Origin: Virgibacillus_O xinjiangensis
GTDB lineage: Bacteria; Bacillota; Bacilli; Bacillales; Amphibacillaceae
Assembly (NCBI RefSeq): GCF_042643145.1
Contig: NZ_JBHRSA010000049.1
Span: 62,001 to 126,000, forward strand
Reading direction: 5' to 3'
DNA: 64,000 nucleotides
The stretch's first letter is position 1. Each line of letters begins with the position of its first letter. Both the position numbers and the translations under genes were made by a program. Shown piece by piece: positions 1 to 9,145 of the stretch. Below the pieces are notes generated by a model. That model was not told the DNA's origin, searched no databases, and was given only the letters and a program-made list of their open reading frames with translations.

Positions 1-35
1 AACAGGAAAAGATAGGAAGGAAGAAGGTGATGTAA

Positions 36-2234
36 TTGAAAGAAAAAATACTAAATTATTTTAAAGAATCCGGCACAAAGCCATTGGCAGTGGATGAAAT
101 TGAAGAATCCCTCGAGCTGGAAGATGCCGTGGAGTTCAAAGAACTCGTCAAAGCATTGAATGAACTGGAAGAAGAGGGCGAATTGGTACGTACCAGGAAG
201 AACCGGTTCGGTCTACCGGAAAAGATGAATTTGATTCGTGGAAGAGTACAGATGCATGCGAAAGGTTTCGCATTCCTGATTCCAGATGATGAAGAGAAAA
301 GGGATGTCTATATTCATAGCTCGGATCTCTCGTCTGCCATGAATAATGACCGTGTCCTTGTCCGGCTGGAAAAAACAGAAGAAGACGGAAATCGGCCGGA
401 GGGTGTAGTAATCCGAATCCTTGAACGTGCGGTCATCCAGGTCGTGGGTACCTATGAAGATAACCGTTCTTTCGGATTTGTCATTGCTGATGACAAGCGT
501 ATCCCAAACGATATCTTCATCCCGAAAAACAGTACCAATGGAGCGGTGAGCGGCCATAAAGTCATTGCCCGTATCACCAAGTATCCGGAAGGGCGCAAAA
601 GTGCAGAGGGAGAAATCTTTCATATTCTCGGCCATAAAAATGACCCGGGTATCGATATTGTCTCTATCATCCATAAACACGGGATCACGGTGGACTTTCC
701 TGATGAAGTGCTGGAACAAGCAGCAAATACTCCTGAGACTATTTCTGAAGAGGAAATGGAAAATCGGAAAGATCTGCGGAATGAAACCATTGTCACGATC
801 GACGGAGCTGACGCCAAAGACCTTGATGATGCGGTAACCGTTAAAAAACTCGATAATGGCAATTATAAGCTCGGTGTGTATATTGCAGATGTCAGCTACT
901 ATGTGGAACAGGATTCCCCTATTGACCAGGAAGCATATGAACGTGGGACAAGTGTGTATTTGGTAGACCGGGTGATACCGATGATTCCCCATCGTTTATC
1001 GAATGGAATCTGCTCGCTGAATCCGCAAGTGGACCGCCTTACCCTAGGGTGTGAGATGGAGATTAATACAGCTGGGGAAGTGGTCGATCATGAAATCTTC
1101 CAGAGTGTCATTAAAACGACCGAACGCATGACCTATACGGATGTGAATAAAATCCTGGTTGATAAAGATGAAGAATTACGGAAGAAATACGAACCACTGG
1201 TACCAATGTTCGAGCAGATGGAAAAGCTCGCGAAAATCCTGAATGGGAAACGAATGGGCAGAGGTGCTATTGATTTCGACTTTAAAGAAGCACAAGTACT
1301 AGTAGATGACAAGGGCAAAGCAGAGGATGTAGTGCTGCGTGAAAGATCCGTAGGTGAACGGCTCATCGAAGAATTTATGCTGGCAGCCAATGAAACAGTG
1401 GCTGAACATTTCCACTGGATGGACGTGCCGTTCATCCACCGTATTCACGAAGATCCTGACCAAGGGAAACTGGAAAGGTTCTTCGAGTTTCTCGCGGGGT
1501 TAGGAATCACGGTCAAAGGAACAGCGAACGAAGTCCACCCACAGGCGCTTCAAAAAGTGATTGACGAGGTTCAGGGTCGTCCTGAAGAGATGATTGTGAA
1601 TAAATTGATGCTGCGATCTATGCAGCAGGCTAAATATGATCCCAGAAGTGTCGGACACTTCGGATTGGCAACTGAATTCTACACCCATTTTACTTCACCA
1701 ATCAGAAGATACCCGGACCTGATTGTCCATCGGTTGATCCGTACCTATCTACTCGAGAAAAAGCTGGATAAGAAAACCACTCAGCAATGGAAAGAGAAGA
1801 TGCCGGAAATCGCTCGGCACACTTCTGAACGGGAACGAGCAGCGGTTGATGCGGAAAGAGAGACCGATGATCTCAAGAAGGCAGAATATATGCAGGATAA
1901 AATCGGTGAAGAGTTTATGGGCATCATCAGTTCCGTCACCAGTTTCGGCCTATTTGTGGAACTGGAGAACACGGTGGAGGGCCTCATTCATGTCAGCTAT
2001 CTGACCGATGATTACTATCACTTTGATGATAAGGCCCATGCATTGATTGGTGAACGGACTGCTAATATGTACCGGGTCGGCGATGAAGTGGAAATCAAGG
2101 TAGCGAATGTTAATCTGGATGAGCGGGCTGTTGATTTCGAATTGGTGAACGCGCCCCAGCCTAAAAAGAAGAAAAAGAAAATAAAGGCCAATCCGGAAAA
2201 CAATCGAAAGAAGAAAAAACGTAAAAGAAAGTAA
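36..2234 (+). CDS. rnr: Ribonuclease R (3'-5' exoribonuclease)
   Basis: A processive 3'-5' hydrolytic exoribonuclease that degrades structured RNA and, with tmRNA/SmpB, clears non-stop mRNA. The 732-residue protein has the full family order: an N-terminal winged helix (about 1-65), two cold-shock/RNB-N folds (about 68-200), the RNB catalytic domain (about 250-580), an S1 domain (about 625-705) and a Lys-rich tail. The catalytic Asp cluster lies in TIDGADAKDLDDAV at 251-266. The start is TTG at 36, preceded by AAGAAGGTGA at a suitable distance. smpB and ssrA follow within 2 kb, the usual Firmicute arrangement. The upstream partner genes (secG, carboxylesterase in relatives) would lie outside the window. 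Confidence 0.97.
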   Translation: MKEKILNYFKESGTKPLAVDEIEESLELEDAVEFKELVKALNELEEEGELVRTRKNRFGLPEKMNLIRGRVQMHAKGFAFLIPDDEEKRDVYIHSSDLSSAMNNDRVLVRLEKTEEDGNRPEGVVIRILERAVIQVVGTYEDNRSFGFVIADDKRIPNDIFIPKNSTNGAVSGHKVIARITKYPEGRKSAEGEIFHILGHKNDPGIDIVSIIHKHGITVDFPDEVLEQAANTPETISEEEMENRKDLRNETIVTIDGADAKDLDDAVTVKKLDNGNYKLGVYIADVSYYVEQDSPIDQEAYERGTSVYLVDRVIPMIPHRLSNGICSLNPQVDRLTLGCEMEINTAGEVVDHEIFQSVIKTTERMTYTDVNKILVDKDEELRKKYEPLVPMFEQMEKLAKILNGKRMGRGAIDFDFKEAQVLVDDKGKAEDVVLRERSVGERLIEEFMLAANETVAEHFHWMDVPFIHRIHEDPDQGKLERFFEFLAGLGITVKGTANEVHPQALQKVIDEVQGRPEEMIVNKLMLRSMQQAKYDPRSVGHFGLATEFYTHFTSPIRRYPDLIVHRLIRTYLLEKKLDKKTTQQWKEKMPEIARHTSERERAAVDAERETDDLKKAEYMQDKIGEEFMGIISSVTSFGLFVELENTVEGLIHVSYLTDDYYHFDDKAHALIGERTANMYRVGDEVEIKVANVNLDERAVDFELVNAPQPKKKKKKIKANPENNRKKKKRKRK

Positions 2235-2238
2235 AAAC

Positions 2239-2271
2239 AAAGGATGGACCTGAAAAAGGTTCATCCTTTTC
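2239..2271 (+). terminator. Terminator after rnr
   Basis: An AAAGGATG...CATCCTTTT hairpin directly follows the rnr stop codon and ends in a T-rich run. Confidence 0.75.
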
Positions 2272-2346
2272 TTTCACCTGTTATAGGCTGATGCATATAT
2301 ATATTGAGAATCTCCACGAAAAAGTTTCCTCAAGGAAATAATATTG

Positions 2347-2375
2347 TTGACAGGGAAGAACCAGGAGAGTAAACT
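2347..2375 (+). promoter_or_regulatory. Sigma-A-type promoter before the ZIP transporter
   Basis: TTGACA (2347-2352), a 17-nt spacer and TAAACT (2370-2375), about 75 nt before the chosen start. The match to the housekeeping consensus is good; no experiment supports it. Confidence 0.55.
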
Positions 2376-2450
2376 ACATGTTGGATAGGTCGGAACATGA
2401 GGTACTCCTCCCGCAGTGGAGAAATGATACAGGGAAAAGAGGGAACATCA

Positions 2451-3257
2451 GTGGATAACTTGTTACTGGCATTCTTATTTACACTCTTCGCCGGTCTTGC
2501 AACTGGTATCGGAAGCGTTTTGGCGTTCTTTACGAAGACGACGAATACAAAGTTTTTATCCTTCGCCCTTGGTCTATCGGCGGGGGTAATGATTTACGTA
2601 TCCATGGTAGATATATTCTTTAAGGCGCAGGACGCTTTGATTGCTGATGTTGGTGACCCCTTGGGAAAGTGGTTGACGGTGGGCTCCTTCTTCGCGGGGA
2701 TAAGTTTGATTGCCTTAATTGACAGGTTCATTCCCATGGATTCCAACCCCCACGAAGTGAAGAAGATTGAAGATATGAAACAGCCCGGCACTGCCATCCA
2801 AGACCCGGCATTAATGAAAATGGGCGTATTTACAGCAATGGCGATTGGCATCCATAATTTCCCTGAGGGGATTGCTACATTCATCTCCACCTTGCAGGAT
2901 CCAACCATTGGCTTGGCAATTGCCATTGCGGTAGCCATTCATAATATCCCCGAGGGCATTGCAGTATCTGTCCCAGTTTATTATGCAACCAACGATAAGA
3001 AAAAAGCGTTTAAACTTTCGTTTTTCTCGGGTATAGCTGAACCAGCAGGGGCTCTCGTGGCTTTTTTTATTCTGATGCCTTTTCTCACAGAAATGATGTT
3101 TGGCATTATTTTTGCCATGGTAGCGGGAATCATGATTTTTATTTCATTGGATGAATTGCTGCCAGCCGCCAAAAGATATGATGAAACACATGTATCCATC
3201 TACGGAGTCATTACTGGGATGGCCGTGATGGCGGTAAGCCTTCTGCTTCTAGGCTAG
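2451..3257 (+). CDS. zupT: ZIP family metal transporter (ZupT-like)
   Basis: An inner-membrane permease of the ZIP family, which imports zinc or other divalent metals. The two family metal-site helices are clear: IGIHNFPEGIATF and VAIHNIPEGIAVSV. There are about eight membrane segments, with a polar loop after helix 3. The reading frame is open from 2397, but GTG at 2451 is preferred: it has AAGAGGG seven bases upstream and gives 268 residues starting VDNLLLAFLF, close to the usual ZupT length. The gene stands between rnr and smpB. No Zur box was seen in front of it, although a Zur-regulated zinc importer lies at 18-20 kb. Zinc as substrate is inferred from the family. Confidence 0.85.
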   Translation: MDNLLLAFLFTLFAGLATGIGSVLAFFTKTTNTKFLSFALGLSAGVMIYVSMVDIFFKAQDALIADVGDPLGKWLTVGSFFAGISLIALIDRFIPMDSNPHEVKKIEDMKQPGTAIQDPALMKMGVFTAMAIGIHNFPEGIATFISTLQDPTIGLAIAIAVAIHNIPEGIAVSVPVYYATNDKKKAFKLSFFSGIAEPAGALVAFFILMPFLTEMMFGIIFAMVAGIMIFISLDELLPAAKRYDETHVSIYGVITGMAVMAVSLLLLG

Positions 3258-3334
3258 AGTCCAGGCTATATTATTGGAATAAGCAAAAGTATCTGGTAAA
3301 ATGGAGGTCCATGCAAGTAGTAGGAGGAACCAGT

Positions 3335-3799
3335 ATGCCAAAGGGTCAAGGAAAAACCATTGCACAAAACAAAAAAGCAAACCATGATTTTTTTATAGAA
3401 GATACACTGGAAGCGGGAATCGTCCTCCAGGGAACGGAAATAAAATCCATTCGCGCAGGAAGAGTGAACATTAAGGATTCCCACGCACGAATCGTCAAAG
3501 GGGAAGTCCAGCTGATCAATCTTCACATTGCTGAATACGAACAGGGAAACCGATTCAATCACGACCCTACCCGCACGAGAAAGCTTCTCTTGCATCGTAA
3601 GCAGATTGATAAGTTGGTAGGGCTCATCCAACAGCAGGGTTATGCGCTTGTCCCTTTGAAAATTTATATTAAGAACGGGTATGCCAAAGTCCTTCTTGGA
3701 CTCGGAAAAGGAAAGAAAAAGTACGACAAGCGGGAAGATCTGAAACGAAAACAGATGAAACGGGACGCTGACCGGGCAATAAAAGAGCAGACGCGCTGA
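3335..3799 (+). CDS. smpB: SsrA-binding protein SmpB
   Basis: Binds the tRNA-like domain of tmRNA and places it in the A site of stalled ribosomes during trans-translation. The 154-residue protein has the OB-fold core (KANHDFFIEDTLEAGIVLQGTEIKSIR region) and a basic C-terminal tail rich in Lys, Arg and Asp (KKKYDKREDLKRKQMKRDADR). The frame is open from 3311, but ATG 3335 has TAGGAGGA at ideal spacing and begins MPKGQGKTIAQNKKA, the expected N-terminus. Its RNA partner ssrA begins about 120 nt downstream, on the same strand. Confidence 0.97.
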   Translation: MPKGQGKTIAQNKKANHDFFIEDTLEAGIVLQGTEIKSIRAGRVNIKDSHARIVKGEVQLINLHIAEYEQGNRFNHDPTRTRKLLLHRKQIDKLVGLIQQQGYALVPLKIYIKNGYAKVLLGLGKGKKKYDKREDLKRKQMKRDADRAIKEQTR

Positions 3800-3822
3800 T
3801 CCGCTTCCCCTGCTCATCCCCC

Positions 3823-3850
3823 TTGATTTTACTTGGAAATATGATATAAT
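3823..3850 (+). promoter_or_regulatory. Promoter of ssrA
   Basis: TTGATT (3823-3828), a 16-nt spacer and a perfect TATAAT (3845-3850) with an extended -10 TG at 3842-3843. It would start a pre-tmRNA with about 60 nt of 5' leader before the mature end. Confidence 0.65.
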
Positions 3851-3917
3851 AACTATTGTAACGCTAAGAGATCAAATGAATGCTCGATATACTTTCCCGA
3901 GCGCTTCTCATTTTCAT

Positions 3918-4284
3918 GGGGACGTTACGGATTCGACAGGGGTAGATTGAGCCCAGGTTGCACGTCGAGGTTACGACTCGTAAAACGTTATCGCCTAAAT
4001 ATAACTGGCAAAGAAAACAACACACCTGCTTTAGCAGCTGCCTAAGCACTGACTAAAGCGATCCTTCCTGCCATCGCCCGTGTGGCAGATTGAAGGGTCT
4101 TATATGAAGCGGGCTATACCATCATCCCCCGTCTGAGGATGACGGTTGAAATGAATCAGACTAGCTTCCCTGAAAGCCTGTTGGTAGGCTGAAGGGATAG
4201 TGAATGACAATATGCCAACTATGCGTGTAGAGGCCTGGGTGCCAATACCTCTGGACGTGGGTTCGATTCCCACCGTCTCCACCA
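3918..4284 (+). ncRNA. ssrA: Transfer-messenger RNA (tmRNA, 10Sa RNA)
   Basis: Rescues stalled ribosomes by acting first as an alanyl-tRNA and then as an mRNA. The 5' end GGGGACGTTACGGATTCGAC and the 3' end GGTTCGATTCCCACCGTCTCC plus encoded ACCA form the tRNA-like domain. The tag frame begins at GGC 4007 and stops at TAA 4043-4045, encoding GKENNTPALAAA after the uncoded alanine. The hydrophobic Ala-rich end is the expected protease signal. The intervening sequence folds into the usual pseudoknot region. It lies downstream of smpB and has its own promoter. Confidence 0.97.
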
Positions 4285-4308
4285 ATACATAAATTGGTGG
4301 TTTTTTTA
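4281..4308 (+). terminator. Terminator of ssrA
   Basis: ACCAAT...ATTGGT stem followed by a run of seven T, overlapping the terminal CCA of tmRNA. Confidence 0.7.
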
Positions 4309-4463
4309 TGCTCTTTTTGCTTTCAGAAATAGGTAGTCCCCTGGCAATCATCCCCATTTTACTCCCCTGCAGGTTAACGTAAATGGATTCCTTGATTATT
4401 ATATTTTTAGAATCTTATGTTAAAATAGGAGATAACAAATGTTGGGGGAAGTGAGACAGGCAT

Positions 4464-5405
4464 ATGAAAAAAATTAAAACAGTTACGTTAGTTGGCCTGG
4501 GGGCTATCGGAGCAGCCTATGGCAGCAGGCTTCAACAATTTCTTGGTGAGTCCTTCAAGGTAGTTGCCGATACAGAACGGGTGAAAAGATACACAGAGCA
4601 GGGGATCCGTGTGAACGGAGAGGAAGTACCCTTTCGTTACATATCTTCCACGGAACCCGCTGAACCGGCAGATCTAGTTATTTTTGCGGTGAAAAACGCT
4701 GAGCTTCCGCAAGCGATTGAAAATGCCAGGAATCACATAGGAGAGAATACGATCATCCTATCCCTCTTGAACGGCGTGTCCAGTGAAGAGGAGATCCGAA
4801 GAGCCACCGGGAACGCGCATATTCTTTACAGTATGTGTGTGGAGATTGCGGCTGTACGCGACGGGCAGAACATCCATTATCACAGCATAGGCCGTATTTG
4901 TTTTGGAGACAAGGAGCAATATGGAACAAAGGACGAAGAAGCGGTACGGAGTTTGTTTGAGGATGCAGGCATTCCATATGAAATCCCACAAGATATCATG
5001 CATACAATATGGGCAAAGTTTATGTTCAATGTGGGTATCAATCAGACGTCAGCTGTGCTGAAAGCCCGCTACCATGTCTTTCAACAACTGAAGGATGCTC
5101 ATGAATGGGTAGAATCGGCGATGTATGAAGTGGTCAAGGTCGCAGAAAGAGAAGGAATCCATTTAACGGAGAAAGATGTGCATTCCTATCGTCCTATTTT
5201 ACATAATCTATCTCCCGATGGACAGACCTCGATGCTTCAGGATGTTGTTGCTAAAAGGAAAACAGAAGTTGAATATTTTGCGGGCAAAGTATGTGAACTA
5301 GGAAAGAAACATGGCATTCCAACTCCGGTAAATGAACAACTCTATAAAATTATCCGGATTATGGAGCAGTCATACTATATCCATAGTCCGGAGCGGTCCA
5401 ACTGA
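4464..5405 (+). CDS. panE: 2-dehydropantoate 2-reductase family protein (ApbA/PanE-like)
   Basis: A 313-residue member of the ketopantoate reductase family, which reduces 2-dehydropantoate to pantoate with NADPH in coenzyme A synthesis. The N-terminal Rossmann motif GLGAIGAAYG follows the first strand, and the C-terminal all-helical domain contains WAKFMFNVGINQ, which matches the family region with the conserved Lys and Asn. The start ATG 4464 has GGGGGAAGTGA upstream. The gene appears to be monocistronic. Bacillaceae often carry several paralogues of this fold, some of unknown substrate, so the exact reaction is uncertain. Confidence 0.75.
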   Translation: MKKIKTVTLVGLGAIGAAYGSRLQQFLGESFKVVADTERVKRYTEQGIRVNGEEVPFRYISSTEPAEPADLVIFAVKNAELPQAIENARNHIGENTIILSLLNGVSSEEEIRRATGNAHILYSMCVEIAAVRDGQNIHYHSIGRICFGDKEQYGTKDEEAVRSLFEDAGIPYEIPQDIMHTIWAKFMFNVGINQTSAVLKARYHVFQQLKDAHEWVESAMYEVVKVAEREGIHLTEKDVHSYRPILHNLSPDGQTSMLQDVVAKRKTEVEYFAGKVCELGKKHGIPTPVNEQLYKIIRIMEQSYYIHSPERSN

Positions 5406-5438
5406 CGACAGAGGCGCACAGCTAATTGCTGCGCGCTT

Positions 5439-6086
5439 TTATAATACAAACCAATAGATACAGATAAAATGAAACAGGCTGCCGAACAGGATGAATACAT
5501 GGAAGATTTCATGGAACCCCATATGCTTAAATGACAGGAAGTTTGGCTTTAGCCAGTAAATTAATGCACCTACGGTATAGAAAACTCCTCCAAGAAACAA
5601 AGTCAACATTCCAGCACTCCCTAATACAGGAGCTAAAGAGGAACTGAAGAAGACAACGATCCATCCCAATATGACATAAAGAGCAGTAGACAGCCATCTT
5701 GGTGAATGAAACCAAGTGAGTTTAAATAGTACCCCGAGCAATGCCAGCGTGCTAACCACTAAAAATAGTACCCATCCAACTGTTCCTTCCATGACAATCA
5801 GACAAAAGGGTGTATAAGTTCCTGCAATGAGCACATAGATCATGGAGTGGTCGATTTTTCGTAAGAACTGAATGATGTTGTCCTTCGCTATGACGCTGTG
5901 GTAGGTAGCTGATGCAGCGTATAGCAGGATCATACTGATACCGAAAATGACAACAGATGTTACCGCAATAGCTGATTCCGAATTGCCAGCAGCTTTATCG
6001 ATTAAAAAAAACAGACCTATTGCTGCAAAAATTGCACCAAATAAATGGGTTAGTGCGTTGACCGGTTCGCGGAAAGACAGTTTCAA
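5439..6086 (-). CDS. Hemolysin III family membrane protein (PAQR superfamily, YplQ-like)
   Basis: A seven-helix membrane protein of the hemolysin III/PAQR superfamily. The family's metal-site-like motifs are present: an N-terminal NALTHLFGA, then TYHS, KIDHSMIYVLIAGTYTPF, and near the C-terminus HEIFHVFILFGSLFHF. The frame extends to a GTG at 6095, but that codon overlaps the only ribosome binding site (AAAAGGTG). TTG at 6086 has proper spacing and gives 215 residues. It converges with the panE-like gene. Its physiological role in Bacillaceae is not established; true haemolytic activity is doubtful. Confidence 0.85.
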   Translation of the reverse strand: MKLSFREPVNALTHLFGAIFAAIGLFFLIDKAAGNSESAIAVTSVVIFGISMILLYAASATYHSVIAKDNIIQFLRKIDHSMIYVLIAGTYTPFCLIVMEGTVGWVLFLVVSTLALLGVLFKLTWFHSPRWLSTALYVILGWIVVFFSSSLAPVLGSAGMLTLFLGGVFYTVGALIYWLKPNFLSFKHMGFHEIFHVFILFGSLFHFICIYWFVL

Positions 6087-6159
6087 ATAAACCACACCTT
6101 TTAATATAGTTTTTAATACTACATGGAAGTATATACGTATATCTCTATCTAGTCAAACT

Positions 6160-6189
6160 TTTACTAATAAGGTATATATCCTTTATAAT
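6160..6189 (+). promoter_or_regulatory. Promoter of the DUF1836 gene
   Basis: TTTACT (6160-6165), an 18-nt spacer and TATAAT (6184-6189), leaving a leader of about 100 nt. The leader holds an imperfect dyad GTCAC-GG-GTGAC at 6224-6235. Confidence 0.5.
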
Positions 6190-6296
6190 GAAACAAGGCT
6201 GCTTTCTAGAGGGCCATTTCGCTGTCACGGGTGACGTTCTGCCTGGCTGGATGCGAAAGAGACTTAGAATTATTATATAAATGAGGGATAGGATGA

Positions 6297-6875
6297 ATGG
6301 ATAATCATAAAGAATTGATCAACCGCCTCCATTTGGATAGCAGATTGAAATTGGAAGACATCCCGGATTTGGATTTATACATGGACCAGGTCATTCAGTT
6401 GTTTGAAAATAAATTCTCTGCATCTAAACGGAGGGAAGATGAGAAGGTATTGACAAAAACAATGATCAACAATTATGCGAAAGGTAAGCTGTTTTTTCCG
6501 GTAGAGAATAAAAAGTACTCCAAAGAGCATTTGATCATGATCAGTTTGATCTACCAGATGAAAGGAGCGCTCAGTATAAGCGATGTACAGTTGACCTTGG
6601 AAAGACTCAATCAGAAGATAACAGGAGAAGAGTTTGACATAAAGCCGGTGTATGAAAGTGTGCTGAAACTTTCCAAGGCAAATGCTGCCCGGATGAATAA
6701 TTTGATGGCAGACCATTTACAAGAAGTAGACACAGAGGTAGAGCAGTTGAATGACCCAGAGAAAGATTACCTGGAAAAGCTTCTGCTAATTGAAACATTT
6801 ACCGAAATGAGTAATCTGTACCGTAAAAGTGCGGAAAAGCTGGTAGATGACCTGATGGATGGGAAAGAAGAATGA
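6297..6875 (+). CDS. DUF1836 domain protein
   Basis: A 192-residue soluble protein of the DUF1836 family, common in Firmicutes and of unknown function. The family part covers most of the chain and includes TKTMINNYAKGKLFFPVENKKYS, followed by a helical stretch HLIMISLIYQMKGALSISDVQ. This region is often described as related to a MerR-like or helix-turn-helix DNA-binding fold, so a regulatory role is possible but unproven. ATG 6297 follows AGGGATAGG. The M42 peptidase gene follows after about 60 nt on the same strand. Confidence 0.75.
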   Translation: MDNHKELINRLHLDSRLKLEDIPDLDLYMDQVIQLFENKFSASKRREDEKVLTKTMINNYAKGKLFFPVENKKYSKEHLIMISLIYQMKGALSISDVQLTLERLNQKITGEEFDIKPVYESVLKLSKANAARMNNLMADHLQEVDTEVEQLNDPEKDYLEKLLLIETFTEMSNLYRKSAEKLVDDLMDGKEE

Positions 6876-6936
6876 GATTGAGTAAAGAATGAATTGAGTA
6901 ATAAAGGAAAATCATATAGGGAAGGTGAAAGATAAA

Positions 6937-7992
6937 ATGGTTGGATATCCCAATACGAAAGAAACAAAGGAACTAATCAAGAGACTGGTATCTATTCCAA
7001 GTCCGACAGGAAATACAACAGAAGTAGTCAAGTTTGTTGAACGGCAATTGAAAGATTTAAAGGTTGATACGAAACGAACCAAGAAGGGAGGCCTGGTGGC
7101 AACTCTACCAGGCAAGAATGACACAGAGCATCGCATGTTGACTGCCCATGTTGATACACTTGGAGCCATGGTGAAAGAAGTGAAAGATAACGGCAGGTTG
7201 CGCCTCGATCTTATCGGTGGTTTCCGTTACAACTCCATTGAAGGGGAGTATTGTGAAATCCAAACAACCAGTGGAGAGGTATACTCGGGTACCATTTTGA
7301 TGCATCAAACTTCCGTTCATGTCTATAAAGATGCAGGAGACGCTAAAAGGAATCAGGAAAATATGGAGGTACGCGTTGATGCCAAAGTGGAAACTGCAGA
7401 AGAAGTACGCCAATTAGGCATAGAGGTGGGAGACTTTGTATCGTTCAATCCTAGAGTCCAGCTGACAGAACATGGATTCATCAAATCAAGGCATCTGGAT
7501 GATAAGGCCAGTGTAGCTATTCTGCTGCAGCTGATCAAGCGGATAAAAGAAGAAGATCTCTCTCTTCCATATACGACACATTTCCTTATCTCCAATAATG
7601 AAGAAATCGGTTATGGGGGCAATTCGAATATCCCAACGGAAACAGTAGAATACTTGGCAGTCGATATGGGGGCTATAGGGGATGGACAGTCTACAAATGA
7701 ATACACAGTGTCCATATGCGTGAAGGATGCAAGTGGTCCATATCATTATCAGTTGCGGAAACATTTGACAGAACTGGCGGAGAACAACAATATTGATTAT
7801 AAGTTGGATATCTATCCCTATTATGGGTCTGATGCATCTGCAGCAATAGGCTCAGGTCATGATATTATCCATGGGTTGATTGGCCCAGGAATTGATTCTT
7901 CCCATGCTTGTGAAAGGACCCATGAATCTTCACTCCTTCATACGGAAGAACTCCTGTACCATTATATCCAATCGTCACTTGTTCCATATTAA
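6937..7992 (+). CDS. M42 family metallopeptidase (glutamyl aminopeptidase-like)
   Basis: A cytosolic di-metal aminopeptidase of family M42, which removes N-terminal residues from short peptides. The metal and catalytic residues are visible in order: HVDTLGAM near residue 70, HLDDKAS near 185, NNEEIGYGG near 220 (the two Glu), AVDMGAIGDG near 240, and GIDSSHACERTHESS near the C-terminus with the last ligand His. The frame is open from GTG 6925, but ATG 6937 has AAGGTGA eight bases upstream and yields 351 residues, typical of the family. The exact peptide specificity cannot be read from the sequence. Confidence 0.88.
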   Translation: MVGYPNTKETKELIKRLVSIPSPTGNTTEVVKFVERQLKDLKVDTKRTKKGGLVATLPGKNDTEHRMLTAHVDTLGAMVKEVKDNGRLRLDLIGGFRYNSIEGEYCEIQTTSGEVYSGTILMHQTSVHVYKDAGDAKRNQENMEVRVDAKVETAEEVRQLGIEVGDFVSFNPRVQLTEHGFIKSRHLDDKASVAILLQLIKRIKEEDLSLPYTTHFLISNNEEIGYGGNSNIPTETVEYLAVDMGAIGDGQSTNEYTVSICVKDASGPYHYQLRKHLTELAENNNIDYKLDIYPYYGSDASAAIGSGHDIIHGLIGPGIDSSHACERTHESSLLHTEELLYHYIQSSLVPY

Positions 7993-8046
7993 GGACAGTA
8001 AACATAACAATAGTAAGTTGAATCAATCTAGAAAGTAGGTAGTGTT

Positions 8047-9042
8047 ATGAGATTAAGCATACTGGATCAATGCCCCATTTCCTCTGGGTCCAATGCTAAA
8101 GAAGCACTGAATGAATCAATCCGCCTGGCGGAACGGGCAGATGAGCTTGGTTATACGCGGTACTGGATCGCTGAGCATCACGACCTGCCTGGACTGGCAT
8201 GTCCTGCTCCTGATCTCATGCTCAGCGCTATTGGCCGTTCAACGGATTCCATCCGTCTGGGCTCTGGAGCCGTCCTTCTCCCTCACTACAAGCCTTATAA
8301 CATCGCTGAAAGGTATAATATGCTCGCTGCTCTGTTCCCGGGAAGGATAGACTTGGGGATAGGGAGAGCACCCGGCGGCTCAGCAGAAGTTACAATGGCA
8401 TTGTCGGATAACTTTCTTGAGGAAGTGAGGAAAATGCCGGGTAAGCTGGATGAACTGTTGTCATTCTTCGGGGAAGGATTTCCCGAAGATCATATGTTTT
8501 CCAAAATCACTCCTCGACCGCTGCCTGATCAGCAACCGATACCCTGGTTGCTCGGAACCAGCGAAAAAAGTGCGATTCTGGCAGCTGAAAAAGGAATGCC
8601 ATATGCCTTTGGCCATTTTATGACAGATCAGGACGGGCCCGGTATCATGCGGAAGTACAAGGAAAGTTCCTCGAGCGAAACAATCACCGCTGTATCGGTA
8701 ATTTGTGCGGAGACCATGATAGAAGCAGAAAAATTGGCCTGGAGCAATGTCATCTGGAAATTGAAGCAAGACCAAGGTGAATCGGAAAGCGGTGTACCAT
8801 CCCTACAGGAAGTGGAAAACTATCCGCTTTCAGAAGAAGAGAAACAAAAAGCAAATAATATGTTGAATAGTATTATCGTTGGGGATCCACCTACTGTAAA
8901 AGAGAAGCTGATAGAACTTGGGCAACAATATGATGCAGAGGAGTTCATGATGCTCACCATCACCCACAGCTATGAGGCGCGGCTGCGATCCTATGAACTG
9001 CTTGCCGAAGAATTCGGCTTAGTTACATCAAGCAATCTCTGA
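8047..9042 (+). CDS. LLM class flavin-dependent oxidoreductase (luciferase-like, MsnO8 type)
   Basis: A 331-residue TIM-barrel monooxygenase of the bacterial luciferase superfamily that uses reduced flavin. Diagnostic stretches are WIAEHHDLPGLACPAPD, GSGAVLLPHYKPYNIAERY and FPGRIDLGIGRAPGG, which mark the MsnO8/YwcH-like group. The substrate is unknown; members act on organosulfur compounds, alkanals or other small carbonyls. ATG 8047 follows AAGTAGG. It is a single gene ending at a strong hairpin shared with the convergent neighbour. Confidence 0.85.
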   Translation: MRLSILDQCPISSGSNAKEALNESIRLAERADELGYTRYWIAEHHDLPGLACPAPDLMLSAIGRSTDSIRLGSGAVLLPHYKPYNIAERYNMLAALFPGRIDLGIGRAPGGSAEVTMALSDNFLEEVRKMPGKLDELLSFFGEGFPEDHMFSKITPRPLPDQQPIPWLLGTSEKSAILAAEKGMPYAFGHFMTDQDGPGIMRKYKESSSSETITAVSVICAETMIEAEKLAWSNVIWKLKQDQGESESGVPSLQEVENYPLSEEEKQKANNMLNSIIVGDPPTVKEKLIELGQQYDAEEFMMLTITHSYEARLRSYELLAEEFGLVTSSNL

Positions 9043-9094
9043 CCATAAGCGCCACAGATAATGCCCCAAATTGGGCATACTGATCACCATGAAA

Positions 9095-9132
9095 CGAAAC
9101 GGCCTGCATCACTAGTGATGTAGGCCGTTTCG
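9095..9132. terminator. Bidirectional hairpin between convergent genes
   Basis: A long, nearly perfect inverted repeat (arms CGAAACGGCCT...and its complement) sits between the stop codons of the LLM gene and the aromatic acid exporter gene. No clear T run follows on either strand. Confidence 0.6.
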
Positions 9133-9145
9133 CACTGCATGTACT

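Noticed and set aside
213..992. 259-codon frame on the minus strand inside rnr
   Set aside because: Antisense shadow of a well-conserved gene; no ribosome binding site or recognisable motif.
4100..4357. 85-codon minus-strand frame over the 3' half of ssrA
   Set aside because: Covers tmRNA; such frames across tRNA-like ends are common false genes.
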